Assembly (NCBI GenBank): GCA_028673005.1
Contig: CM054117.1
Location: 32,832,561-32,896,560 of the forward strand
From: Tanypteryx hageni
Taxonomy: Eukaryota; Arthropoda; Insecta; Odonata; Petaluridae
DNA length: 64,000 bases
Direction: 5' to 3'
The position numbers and the translations under genes are program-made. Positions 52,486-62,159 of the stretch are shown here, in pieces. Position 1 is the stretch's first letter. Every line of letters starts with the position of its first letter. Under the pieces are notes generated by a model that saw nothing but the letters and a program-made list of their open reading frames with translations, did no database searches and was not told the origin of the DNA.

Positions 52486-53230
52486 TGGACAGATTTATTA
52501 CAAGAAAACGTAATGGTGAAAAATATGAAGAAGAAATTAAGGAAAAAGCCAGTAAGAGTGGGACCAAGCCAACCAAATAAGATTTCTAAGGTTTCTTGCA
52601 AGTAAATGGACAGTTGTTTCTGAACTTTTCTTGATGTGGAGATAAAGTTTGTCTGTTCCAATGTGTGTTGTGTGCGGCGAGAAACTATCGAACGAAGCCA
52701 TGGTTCCCAGCTAATTGAAGCGATATTTCAGCACAATACTTGCACACCTTGAAGGAAAACATTTGAACTACTTCACAAGGTTGATGGAACTGCATTATAT
52801 ACAAGCGAGTTACTTCGAATAAAACGTTCAATGTCTGATAGAGTTCAAGTTGCTTCTTATCAGGTAGCAGAAATCAGGGCTCAAAAAATGAAGCCCAATA
52901 CTATAGCTGAGTCACGTATTTTGCCTGCGATAGCTAGGACAATGCTTGGTGATGAAGAGGAACAAGAAATTGTCAAAATTCCGCTTTCTAATGATAGAAT
53001 TCAAAGAAGGTTGAAAGATATGTCATCTAGCATAGTGGAATAGGTTTCTAATAAGATAAAAATGTCAGACATTGCTTTGCAAGTTGTCGAGTAAACCGAT
53101 ATTAGCGGCAAGGCACAACTATTAGTATCTGTTCGCTTCATTCGTGAAAATGGAAGAATTAGTCAGTTTTTGTGCTGCAGTGAACTTCCAGAACACACAA
53201 GAGGTCAAAATATATTCGATACTTACATTA
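52486..53230 (+). pseudogene. hAT transposase, N-terminal half (BED finger to first catalytic region)
   Basis: Starts MDRFITRKRNGEKYEEEIKE, like ZBED5-type transposases. It passes through several frames: a BED-finger stretch (CVxCGEKLSNEAMVPS, then LKRYFSTI), then ORF 52831-53043 with VASYQVAEIRAQKMKPNTIA, ILPAIARTMLG and KIPLSNDRIQRRLKDMSSSI. The next block, ALQVVE then a stop then TDISGKAQLLVSVRFI, is where the family has the first catalytic aspartate (usually LDESTD). That residue is lost here. The last residues before the LINE read FLCCSELPEHTRGQNIFDTY. Multiple stops and shifts make it a pseudogene. Motifs are compared from memory. Confidence 0.85.
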
Positions 53231-53251
53231 AAGATTATATGGTTGGACAAT

Positions 53252-54331
53252 ATGAGTTCTCTCGAGGTAAAACAATCCGGAGGTAAAATAGTCCCCCAAT
53301 CGGATCTCCGGGCGGGGACTGCCTTGAGGAAAACATTTGTCGAAAGTAAATTACGAATAGGGACTTGGAACGTAAGAACTATGAGAAAGGCAGGAAAGCT
53401 AGAGAACTTGAAAGAAGAAATGAGAAGAAATAGAGTGGACATTATAGGGCTAAGCGAAACTAGATGGGAGGGAGAAGGACAGTTCGACTCGGAAGAATTC
53501 ACGGTAGTTTATTCTGGAGGAAATAGTGGGGAAAGGGGAGTAGCTCTGGTACTTAGGAAAGATATTATGAAAAGCGTGACCAAGATAATAGCAACGAACG
53601 ATAGACTGATGGCAATAAAGCTAAAAGCAGTCCCAGTGGACATGCTGATAATCCAGGTATATATGCCAACGTCAGCTCATGACGATGAAGAAATAGATGA
53701 GATCTATGAGCAAATTAATGAAATTTACGAAGAAGACGGAAGAGGAAAGGTAAACTGCATAATAATGGGAGATTGGAACAGCATAGTCGGAGAAGGACAG
53801 GAAGAAAATGTTGTCGGGCAATACGGACTTGGGAAGAGAAATCGAGGAGGGGAGAAACTCGTAGAATTCTGCATCAATAATGACCTTGTAGTGACTAATA
53901 CATGGTTCAAAAACCATAAACGAAGGTTATACACATGGAAAAGCCCAGGAGATAGAATGAGATGCCAAATAGATTACATCCTTGTAAAACAAAGATTCAG
54001 GAACAGCATAAAGAACGCCAAGGCATTGCAAGGAGCAGACATTGATTCAGATCACAGCCTTCTAATACTTGACGTGAGTACAAAGCTCAAACAAATAAGA
54101 AAAACGAGAAGAGAAAGACAGACCTGGGACCTAGAAAAACTGAAAGAAAGGCAGGATGTAGTCAGCATGAAGTTGGAAGATAACCTAAGAAAGTTGGAAA
54201 ACAAACCGAAGACCGTTGATATAGAATGGGATGAAATTAAAACCAGTATCAAGGATACCTTGGATAAAGAGATTGGAAAACAAGAGAAGAAAACCATGGA
54301 TCACGAAGGAAATGCTGGAGAAAATGGATGA
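53252..54331 (+). CDS. LINE ORF2 part 1: AP-like endonuclease
   Basis: Starts at ATG 53252 inside the LINE; the upstream codons of the open frame belong to the hAT and the target duplication. The apurinic endonuclease motifs are all visible: GTWNVRTM (about residue 37), LSETRW (about 67), VYMPTSA, MGDWNS (family usually GDFN) and SDHSLL near residue 270. It would nick target DNA for target-primed reverse transcription. The frame leaves the LINE protein at the A-run 54290-54293, where one extra A explains a shift into the reverse transcriptase frame. The last 13 or so codons are therefore out of frame. RTE elements normally encode endonuclease and reverse transcriptase in one protein, so this is damage or an assembly error rather than two genes. 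Confidence 0.9.
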   Translation: MSSLEVKQSGGKIVPQSDLRAGTALRKTFVESKLRIGTWNVRTMRKAGKLENLKEEMRRNRVDIIGLSETRWEGEGQFDSEEFTVVYSGGNSGERGVALVLRKDIMKSVTKIIATNDRLMAIKLKAVPVDMLIIQVYMPTSAHDDEEIDEIYEQINEIYEEDGRGKVNCIIMGDWNSIVGEGQEENVVGQYGLGKRNRGGEKLVEFCINNDLVVTNTWFKNHKRRLYTWKSPGDRMRCQIDYILVKQRFRNSIKNAKALQGADIDSDHSLLILDVSTKLKQIRKTRRERQTWDLEKLKERQDVVSMKLEDNLRKLENKPKTVDIEWDEIKTSIKDTLDKEIGKQEKKTMDHEGNAGENG

Positions 54332-55832
54332 GAGACGAAAATGGAAAAACGTTAACAGTGAAGAAGGTAGAGCCAACTATAGGCGTAAAAACAATGAGTT
54401 GAGAAGGGTAACAGATAAAGCTAGAGAAAATTGGATAAAAGGAAAATGCGATGAAATAGAACAGATGGAGAAGTTAGGACGGTACGATATGATGTACGCT
54501 AGGGCACTGGAATTAGAAGATAAGAAGTCTAATGGAATTTGTGGTAAAGGAATTATGAATACAGATGGGAAGATAGTCTCAGAAACAAAGGATGTAGCAC
54601 AGGTATGGGAAGAATACATTAAGGAATTATACAGCAAACAGGCAGGAGCGGCAAAAATAGAACTGGAAAATGAGGAAAACATTGAAGAAGACAACTTGGG
54701 ACCAAGTATTATGGAGAGCGAAGTAGAAAAGGCGATAGTGGAACTAAAGAAGGGGAAAGCCACTGGCAGCGATGGAATACCAGCTGAGATACTTAAAGTC
54801 ATAGGATCAGAAGGACTAAAAGCGATCACGAAATTAATTAATAAGATTTACGACACGGGAGAGTGGCCTCAGGATTTCCTAGAAGTAACAATGATCCCTC
54901 TAAAGAAGAAGCCAAAAGCAATGCAGTGTAAAGATTACAGAACTATAAGCCTTCTGTCACACACATCGAAGATCATCACGAGGATTCTTAATAAAAGGCT
55001 GGAGAAAAAGGCAGAAGAAATAATAGGGGAAGATCAATTCGGTTTCAGAAAAGGACGAGGAACTAGAGATGCTATAGGAGTAGTTAGAATCATATCAGAA
55101 AGGGCAATAGAATACAGTCAAGATATCTGCGCATGTTTCGTAGACTGGCAGAAGGCCTTTGATAGAGTAAATTGGGTCAAGTTGATGAAGATATTAAAGG
55201 ATATAGGTGTAGACTGGAAAGACAGGAGACTGATTAGGAATCTATATGAGAATCAAGTTGTAAAGGTCAGGTTTGAGAATGTGGACACCTGCGGAATAAA
55301 TATCGGTAGAGGAGTAAGACAAGGCTGCTGCCTATCGCCAACCCTATTCAATATATATGGAGAAAGTCTAATGCAAGAAGCTTTAGAAGGTACAGGGGAT
55401 TTCAAAATTGGAGGAAGGATTATAAGAACAGTGAAATACGCAGATGATCAAGTACTTATAGCAAGAAAGGAAGAGGAGCTACAAAAAATGATAAATGGAC
55501 TAGTGATAACAGGTAGAAAATACGGTATGGAAATAAATACAGAAAAATCCAAGGTCATTCGAATATCGGGTAAAGAAGAGAATCTGAACATAACTATTGG
55601 GGGAAAGCCATTAGAACAAGTTTCAGAATATAAATACCTTGGAAGTATCATAACACGAGAGGCAAAATGTACGGATGAGATCAGAAATAGAATAGGAAAA
55701 GCAAAAGCGGCTTTCAGGAGAAAGAAACAACTACTTACAAGGAATATAAGGGAAGATATCCGCAAGAAGTTGATAAAATGTATGGAGTATAGCATTGTAT
55801 GGGGCAGAAACATGGACGCTAAGGAAAAATGA
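54231..55832 (+). CDS. LINE ORF2 part 2: reverse transcriptase
   Basis: The true coding part begins near 54291 (RKPWITKEM). The reverse transcriptase domain follows: GKATGSDGIPAEIL, DYRTISLLSHTSKIITRILN, GEDQFGFRKGRGTRDA, CFVDWQKAFDRVNW (catalytic D), GVRQGCCLSPTLFNIY, and the YADDQVLIAR box (about 55437) with two catalytic aspartates. MEINTEKSKVI and YKYLGSII follow, as usual in LINEs. The usual F/YADD signature is intact. A second frame break near 55780-55786 moves the protein into the next frame, so the final 15 codons of this open frame are not original. It copies the LINE RNA at the nicked target. Confidence 0.92.
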   Translation: MKLKPVSRIPWIKRLENKRRKPWITKEMLEKMDERRKWKNVNSEEGRANYRRKNNELRRVTDKARENWIKGKCDEIEQMEKLGRYDMMYARALELEDKKSNGICGKGIMNTDGKIVSETKDVAQVWEEYIKELYSKQAGAAKIELENEENIEEDNLGPSIMESEVEKAIVELKKGKATGSDGIPAEILKVIGSEGLKAITKLINKIYDTGEWPQDFLEVTMIPLKKKPKAMQCKDYRTISLLSHTSKIITRILNKRLEKKAEEIIGEDQFGFRKGRGTRDAIGVVRIISERAIEYSQDICACFVDWQKAFDRVNWVKLMKILKDIGVDWKDRRLIRNLYENQVVKVRFENVDTCGINIGRGVRQGCCLSPTLFNIYGESLMQEALEGTGDFKIGGRIIRTVKYADDQVLIARKEEELQKMINGLVITGRKYGMEINTEKSKVIRISGKEENLNITIGGKPLEQVSEYKYLGSIITREAKCTDEIRNRIGKAKAAFRRKKQLLTRNIREDIRKKLIKCMEYSIVWGRNMDAKEK

Positions 55833-56172
55833 CATCAAATACTTGGAAAGCTTTGAAATGTGGACTTGGAGGAGAATGTTGAAGATAAAATGGACAGATA
55901 GGATGAAAAACGATGAAGTGCTACGAAGAATAGGAGAGAAGCGAATGATTATACAGACTATTAGAAAGAGGAAGGCTAACTGGGTTGGACATTACCTGAG
56001 GAGAGAGAGTATGATTAAAGACGTGTTAGAAGGAAAACTAGATGGGAAAAGGGAAAGAGGCAGGAAAAGGTTTCAGCTGATAGACGATTTGAAAGGGAAA
56101 GAGAGTTATCAAGATATGAAGAGGACAGCGGAAAATAGGAGTATACGGAGAACCAGGTTTAACCATGAATAA
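55795..56172 (+). CDS. LINE ORF2 part 3: C-terminal domain
   Basis: Opens in frame at LYGAETWTLRKNDIKYLESF and continues WTWRRMLKIKWTDRMKN, NWVGHYLRRESMIKDVLEGK and GKRERGRKR before a natural-looking stop at 56170-56172. This is the typical end of RTE/BovB-like LINE proteins. The upstream codons WSIA (55783-55794) join it to the reverse transcriptase once the frame break is allowed for. About 40 bases of 3' UTR follow before the (ATG)n tail. Confidence 0.88.
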   Translation: MYGAETWTLRKNDIKYLESFEMWTWRRMLKIKWTDRMKNDEVLRRIGEKRMIIQTIRKRKANWVGHYLRRESMIKDVLEGKLDGKRERGRKRFQLIDDLKGKESYQDMKRTAENRSIRRTRFNHE

Positions 56173-56213
56173 TCACGGACCTGTCTACGGACAGACTACC
56201 TATGATGATGATG

Positions 56214-57288
56214 ACTTACATTAGACTTCCTACTTAGAACGTTTGGAAATTTCATGGAAGTCATGTACAGGAATATGTACTGACGGTGCTCCATCCATGT
56301 TGGTATCTGTTAAAGGCTTCGTCGCACTTGCAAAACAACAGATTTCAACTACAATAACTACCCATTGTTTTTTGCATAGGGAACCCCTTGTTGGAAAGAC
56401 TTTAGGAGTTGACTTGAAGTCCGTATTAGACCAAGTTGTCGGAATGGTGAATTTTGTGAAATCCAAACCTCTAAATACCCACATCTTCAAACAGCTTTGT
56501 AATGCTATGGATTCGCCGTAAGAATGTTTAGTTTTACACACAGAAATAAGATGGCTTGTGTGCGTATATGAACTTACAGAAGAGATATTACTATTTTTGA
56601 AAGAGAGGGAAATAGTGATTATTGTGAATATCTTAGCTGTGAACTTTGGTGCGCCAAATTGGCATATTTGGCAGAAATGTTTAGGTATCTCAATGGTGCA
56701 AACACCAGCATTCAAGGGCGGAATGAAACTTCTTGACTTCTACGGATAAGCTACTGGCATTGCAGAGAAAAATAGTCAACTGGAAAAAATAGAGTTAGAG
56801 AAGGTAATCTTGAAATGTTCCCTCTGATTCCAAAAGCTCATACGAAAGAAATTGTTGCTCTCGTGTTGGAGCACTTAGCAACTCTAGAGTACAATATCGA
56901 GCGTTACTTTCCATTCTTGACTACAGAGAAATACGACTGGGTAAGGAACCTCTTCACACCAGTGACAACTGACTTATGTGTTTTACTCTCTCCGAAGAAG
57001 AAGAGTTAGCTTCTCTTTCAAGTGATCGCACTCTGAAAATCAAGTACGCCGAATTGTCTCTGGATATGTTCTGGATTTCTGTTAGAGAAAAATAGTCAGA
57101 AATTGCGAAAAAAGCTTTGGCAGTTTTCTACATCCTATCTGTGTGAGTTGGGGTTCACGACACTTACAAACACTAAATGCAGAAAAAGGGAACTGCTCAA
57201 CTGTATTACAAAATGAGAGTCTGCTTATCACGGATATGTCCTAATACAAGTGCAATCATTATAAAACGCCAAGCTCAAATGTTACATT
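56214..57288 (+). pseudogene. hAT transposase, C-terminal half
   Basis: Resumes after the second copy of the target duplication. The frame 56243-56521 holds SWKSCTGICTDGAPSML (the TDGA block with the second catalytic acidic residue), THCFLHREPLVGKTL and LKSVLDQVVGMVNFVKSKPL. HTEIRWL follows after a stop. Further on, ELASLSSDRTLKIKYAELSL, DMFWISVRE, KALAVFY and VCLSRICPN mark the C-terminal hAT dimerisation region, spread over several frames. It pairs with 52486-53230 as one gene interrupted by the LINE. Stops and shifts outside the LINE show it had decayed too. Confidence 0.87.
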
Positions 57289-57516
57289 GGGTTAGGTATT
57301 TAAATAGATTTTTTAACAAAACTTCATCATTTGTTCTGTTTTACGATATCATAACTTAATTTGGTCGATTACATATACGGCATAATATAAAAAATATATT
57401 TACTTTTATGATAAATCCTAGGTCTTTATTCTATTATAATGCCAGTGTGCCGCGAAAAAAGTGAATAGCCAAAGTGTGCCGCGAACACCAAAAGGTGGGG
57501 AACCACTGCTCTAGAG

Positions 57517-58398
57517 AAAGATTTCGGCTGGGATATGCGCAAAATAAAATATCCAACATTACTGTGAATATCGCAATGCACGGAACAGATGATCATGTAA
57601 TTTGGCGTAGCTATAAAGCGCGCTACATAAACGTACAATAACAGAATGTCATATGCACAAGATACTCAATGCGCGAATAAAATTGCGCCCAAAATGAAGC
57701 GTTTCTCAGCATTTTCCTTTTTTACAGCTAACTCAAAATTCCAAGACTTTTAATAAAAACTAGCTGGAGAATAATGAAATTCTATACACTGCCAGCTTGC
57801 GCCGGATATTGATTTTACGTAAAAGCTGATATAAATATTTTACAGGAAAATAAGAACATTTTGCTCGTAACAAGTAGGTTTTTACTAGAGTATCTTAATA
57901 AAAGTAACCGAAACAAAAAAACGAAACGGCAACCGAGCTCGGAACAAAAATATATAAAGCAGCCCATAAAAATAGAGTTTTATTTTCTACTTCAAGATCT
58001 AATGCTCGAGTAAAAGCATCGAAAGTGTAACGTTGATTGATAAGTGAAAAAGTAACAAAAATGCCCGAGGAGAGCGAAGAAGAGTTTAGGACGAGCAAAG
58101 GAAATGGGAGAGGAAAAAGAAGGAGCGAACTTAAGATAAAAACGTGGCGCAGTGGAGACTGATGGACGGAAGGAGGAATGGCGAGACTAGACCTCCACGC
58201 TTAGGGATAATTTTTTTTCTTTCCACGCTTCCCTTTCTTGCGACCCTGAGTGACCATTCACCTTGGAATAAATGTTGTAACGAGTAGGGATGTGCACAGG
58301 TTTCTCGTGGTACATTAGTGCTTTTCGTCAAATCCGCCGTAGTGTAATAATAATATTAATGCATTTGCTTTGAAATCAGAAAATTATTTTTTCTTATA
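57517..58398. other. Unassigned AT-rich DNA
   Basis: Nothing recognised. The purine-rich patch at 58060-58140 is short. Confidence 0.5.
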
Positions 58399-58399
58399 T

Positions 58400-59250
58400 A
58401 GCGGTTGCCCTGCTTTTTAGATACGCTCGTAACATGTTCATTTCATTTTGCCATTTTATACTCGCCCTACAAGCGAAATTTCTTTTTGATATCGGTTCAG
58501 CTAAAAACATTCACACTCATAGTTACAGAAAAGTTCTGACCTTGATATTGTGGTAGCCCTGTATAGTCGACTTGGTTGTAATATGCTGTTTTGGTTATTT
58601 ATTTATATGAAGATTATATGTACCATATTGGATTAAAATCCATGCTGCCAGTTCTCTATAAATACCTGTAAAAATATAATTTTTTTGTGGTAGCCCTGCC
58701 AATTATCTCCGCTTTAGACGTCTTGATTTCATTATGGTATGCTGTACAAATGTTATATACAGAATTTAGCTGAAATCCTTACAGGCAATTCCTTCCAAAT
58801 CCGTAATTACTGAAAGAATTTAATTTGTAAGTGTGGCACCCCTGTTTAGTTAATCCGGTCCAAATATGCTATTGGTTTTGTATATATGTGTATATTACAA
58901 ATTTTAAATTTGGTTAAAATAAATGTGAACAGTTGAACACAAATACTTGTTAAAAGAAATTTTTCATTACTTATATTGTGACAACCCTGCTTTTTATATC
59001 TACATTTTTTTAAATGTTGCACACCTTAATACTAAATTTTGTTGTAATCTGTTTGGCCAATTCCTTCCAAATTCATTATTACCGAAAAGTTTATTTTTGC
59101 AGTTGTGGCACCCCTGATTAGTCGATCTGGTCAAAATATGACATTTTCCACTATATTTATGTGAATATTCTATGTACCAAATTTGGTTGAAATCGGTTCA
59201 GCCAATTATTCCCTGATATATGCGTACGGACGGATGGACGGACATCACGA
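58400..59250 (+). repeat. Diverged tandem array, about 140-bp unit, six copies
   Basis: A marker of the form TGTGGyAnCCCTG recurs near 58404, 58551, 58690, 58834, 58979 and 59107, giving spacings of 128-147. Units also share TAGTCGATCTGGTCAAAATATG-like and CCAAATTTGGTTGAAATCGG-like parts and a TTCCAAATTCnTTATTACnG part. The last unit ends in GGACGGATGGACGGAC, the tail seen on single dispersed copies elsewhere. Confidence 0.8.
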
Positions 59251-59259
59251 AGATAATAG

Positions 59260-60002
59260 TGCTTTTTAGCAATGACGAAATGCTCTAAAAACGGAAAGGG
59301 CTTCTTGAATGAAAAAATCAGAGATGGAATCCACTTCTTTTTTAAATCCTAGGGTTATGGCACAATAAGTGCTATAAAGTTAAAACATTTATTACTGTAC
59401 AAACATTTTATGAAATACATACCTACTAGCCATTTCTAGACAAGCCCACTAAAAGTTTATTTAAATTTGATTTTTTTACTTTAAGAACTGCCAATGAATT
59501 TAGACATTATGAGATAACAATTAAAAAATTCTTTGTGCAAATTTAACAGATTAGATAATATAATCGGCCAGTTTTACGGGACCGATTCCTTGGGTAAAAA
59601 TATGAGTGAAGTTAATCTCACTCGTCAATTCAGACAATAAAACTAAAATGGTAAAACAAATTCTCGTACCAACACATACGAATTAAAAATCAAAGATTGC
59701 CAATGTTATTTTATTCATTATTGTCAATTTAAATTTTAAAAGATAATAAACTCTCCGCTTGTGTATTTTTATACTTCTACAACAATTGGCCGATTTAAAT
59801 TCGAAGCCAAACTGAAGAGAACATCTTGAAAGTTTATATCTGGAGACCACGAATTAAAACTCCAGGCACGTGCATATCCTCATAGAACAGACGCAGGAAT
59901 TCGTGCAAGACATTTTAAATTGCAATTTTAATAAATGAGTTGCAATCCAACGCATTTGACGGTCTTTCGAGTCTGTTCGTATATAAAACTAATGCGTATA
60001 AT
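59260..60002. other. Unassigned AT-rich DNA
   Basis: Nothing recognised. Confidence 0.5.
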
Positions 60003-60457
60003 CAGCGCTGTAACTAGCTATTTTAGCACCCGGGGAAAACTACTAAATATGCACCCCCTCCATAAAAAATTCTTTAATAACTATATGAATATAGGGCGAA
60101 CAATTAATAAATAAAAATAAGCTATAAATGATATAATTTCTTACTTTAAATGTACATAATTCAAATACAATTATAAATATAATTACATTCAATTACACAC
60201 ATACATAATTTAAATACAGAAAGTACAAATGTTTTAATATTAAAGAGATATTCTATGTGATTTTAATGCAGCAAACTCACAAATAGCATCATCGAAATTG
60301 ATAGTTTCTGCTATGCGTAATGTCTGGAACAAGTATAGTAGTGAAATCTCCCCTGTCCTTGTGACATACACAACTTGCCTCTAACAATTTTTGCGCCCCC
60401 GTCTTTAGTTACGCCCGGGGCAGATGCTCCGCTTGCCCCGCCCTAGTTACGGCGCTG
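60003..60457. mobile_element. Non-autonomous hAT-like element (family C)
   Basis: Left end CAGCGCTGTAACTAGC faces a right end that reads CAGCGCCGTAACTAGGGCGG backwards, with CCCGGG-like runs further in on both sides. Hundreds of AT-rich bases without an ORF lie between. No 8-bp duplication is preserved. Confidence 0.7.
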
Positions 60458-60531
60458 CGGTGTGTCTCGAAAAACTAATTAGAAACGTTTCACTTTTATT
60501 TCGGCAATAGATTAATCAATAATATCTAGAA

Positions 60532-60876
60532 CAGAGGTGGGGAAAACTTTAGGTATGCGTAAGGGGCCGCATTGTTGATTACTAATACTTCGGTGGGTCG
60601 CATCGGAAGCTGCCTATGCTTCGGCGAACCAGATTCGAGTTTAAATCGGAAGTTATCCTGAGATTCTGAGGTACCATACCAGTGAAAATCAAGTTTGAAT
60701 GAGGGTTTTAGCGTTAAAATTTCAAAATTTAAGGCTTCATTTCCATATTTTTAGCAAAAATATGACAATTTGCGTGTTCAAGATCACAGATATCTTTTTC
60801 ATCATAGTTTCGCGGGCCGCATAAAATGTTCTCGGGATCCGCATTCAGTCCGAGGGCCGCAGGTTGCCCACCCCTG
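60532..60876 (-). mobile_element. Non-autonomous hAT element (family A, copy 3)
   Basis: Left end CAGAGGTGGGGAAAAC; right end read backwards CAGGGGTGGGCAACCTGCGG. The flanks ATCTAGAA (60524-60531) and ATCTATAT (60877-60884) match at six of eight bases and resemble the TCTAGA-centred Charlie target. The interior (AGTGAAAATCAAGTTTGAAT, TTTTCATCATAG) is homologous to the copy at 37629-37934 in the same orientation. Confidence 0.75.
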
Positions 60877-60884
60877 ATCTATAT

Positions 60885-61380
60885 TATAACGATTTGAATC
60901 ATACGCACTTTATTCGCGTTGCCCTTCAGCGATTATGAGAAGAATACGGGAATACAAATGGCTTTAAAGAATGAGATAGGGGCAACCGCCCATTTGTTTA
61001 TCGGGATATCGGAAGTTTTTTTAATTTCGTCGAAGAGGCCCTCGGACCGACCCGCCGGACAAGTCACAATCTTGGGAAGACATCCAAGGAGACATTCGAA
61101 AAAACATCCTTGCGTTACGTGACTCCCAAAAAAAGGGACGGGAGACACGCGCGAGACTTTTCGTAAACACCCGTGGAGGGAAAAGACGTCAAAGGATCCG
61201 AACGTTTTCGGCACTTTCGAGCACAATAAGATACGCTTTTCATTTTTTTCGAGAGTCGCCTTTTTTCTCCTCTCTGATATATTTGCGCGAGGAATTCCGG
61301 GCGAAAAAATAAAAACGTTGAACTCGAAAGAGAAAAAAGTAGGCGTAAAATAATATATGCGAAGCGAGGGGACGGCAAAG
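60885..61380. other. Unassigned DNA
   Basis: Moderate GC. The ORFs at 60919-61122 and 60933-61460 overlap on opposite strands and have no domain I recognise. Confidence 0.4.
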
Positions 61381-61510
61381 CAGCCTGGGAAGGAAGGAAG
61401 GAAGAGAAAGTAGTGGAAAGAAGAGATTGCCGCAAAGGAAGTTGGGCAGTGAGGAGTCAAAGGATGGGGGAGGGAGGGAGAGGGAATTGAAGAGTGTGAG
61501 AGGGAGAGAG

Positions 61511-61872
61511 GGGTGCGAGAATAATATATGGGTGGGAGGGAGAGGAAAAAGGAGAGGGAGAGAGAGGAGGCGGTGGAGAGGGAGAAAGATGGGAGAAAAG
61601 GATGCGAGAAAAGTATAGGGGTGAGAAAGAGGGAAAAGGAGAGGGAAAGAGAGAGGGGAGAGTTGGAGAGGGAGAAAGATGGGAGAGAGGGATGCGAGAA
61701 TAATATATGGGTGAGAGGAAGAGGAAAAAGGAGAGGGAGAGAGAGGAGGCGGTGGAGAGGGAGAAAGATGGGAGAGAGGGGTGCGAGAAAAGTATAGGGG
61801 TGAGAGGAAGAGGGAAAAGGAGAGGGAAAGAGAGAGGGAAGAGGTGGAGAGGGAGTAAGATGGGAGAGAGAG
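61511..61872. repeat. Purine-rich minisatellite, 89/90-bp unit, four copies in A-B-A-B order
   Basis: The anchor TGCGAG occurs at 61514, 61603, 61693 and 61782 (spacings 89, 90, 89). Units 1 and 3 carry ATAATATATGG and GGAGGCGGTGGAG; units 2 and 4 carry AAAGTATAGGGG and AAAGAGAGAGGG. The array is thus a duplicated 179-bp dimer. It lies in a longer GA-rich block (61380-62160). The 256-codon minus-strand ORF across it is an artefact of composition. Confidence 0.92.
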
Positions 61873-62159
61873 GTAGGAGAGTACGTTAAGAGTAGGAAGG
61901 AAGAAAACGGTAAGAGAGGAGAAGAGGAATAGAATAGGAAAGCAGCGTAAGGGGTGGAGGGAGAAGGTGAATAGGTTATTAAAGGGGTCGGGAGGGGGGG
62001 TGGGAGTCAAATGATGCGACTCTACAGGAAAAGAAAAAGGGATGGGCTGTGTGGTGGGAGAGGGAGAGTTTGGAACGAATGCGGGGCTGAGGGTGGAGGG
62101 AGGGAGGGAAGGGGAGCAGAATTAGAGCTGGTATGGGAGGAAGACGGGAGAAGGTAGGG

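Larger units (their letters stand above)
53231..56213 (+). mobile_element. RTE-type LINE, nearly full length, inserted in the hAT
   Basis: Flanked by a perfect 10-bp duplication ACTTACATTA (53221-53230 and 56214-56223). It is 2.98 kb long, close to the roughly 3 kb usual for RTE elements, and encodes an AP-type endonuclease, a reverse transcriptase and a C-terminal domain. It ends in a short (ATG)n run (about 56202-56213) instead of poly(A), which suits RTE. The first ATG lies only about 20 bases inside the left end, so the 5' UTR is very short or truncated. Clade assignment (RTE/BovB-like rather than CR1 or jockey) is by motif style and 3' tail. Confidence 0.9.
51994..57508 (+). mobile_element. 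hAT transposon, Charlie/ZBED5-like, split by a LINE
   Basis: The left end CAGTGGTTCTCAAACGGTG faces a right end that reads CAGTGGTTCCCCACC backwards. The flanks are CTCTAGAC (51986-51993) and CTCTAGAG (57509-57516), a 7-of-8 duplication centred on TCTAGA, the preferred target of Charlie-type hATs. Without the 2.98-kb LINE and one 10-bp repeat the element is about 2.5 kb. It carries a broken transposase with a BED zinc finger and a C-terminal hAT dimerisation region. Confidence 0.9.

Noticed and set aside
53144..53251. Upstream extension of the LINE endonuclease frame
   Set aside because: These codons lie in the hAT and the target duplication. The LINE starts at 53231 and its first ATG is at 53252.
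61240..62010. 256-codon minus-strand ORF
   Set aside because: It is the translation of the GA minisatellite; composition alone explains it.
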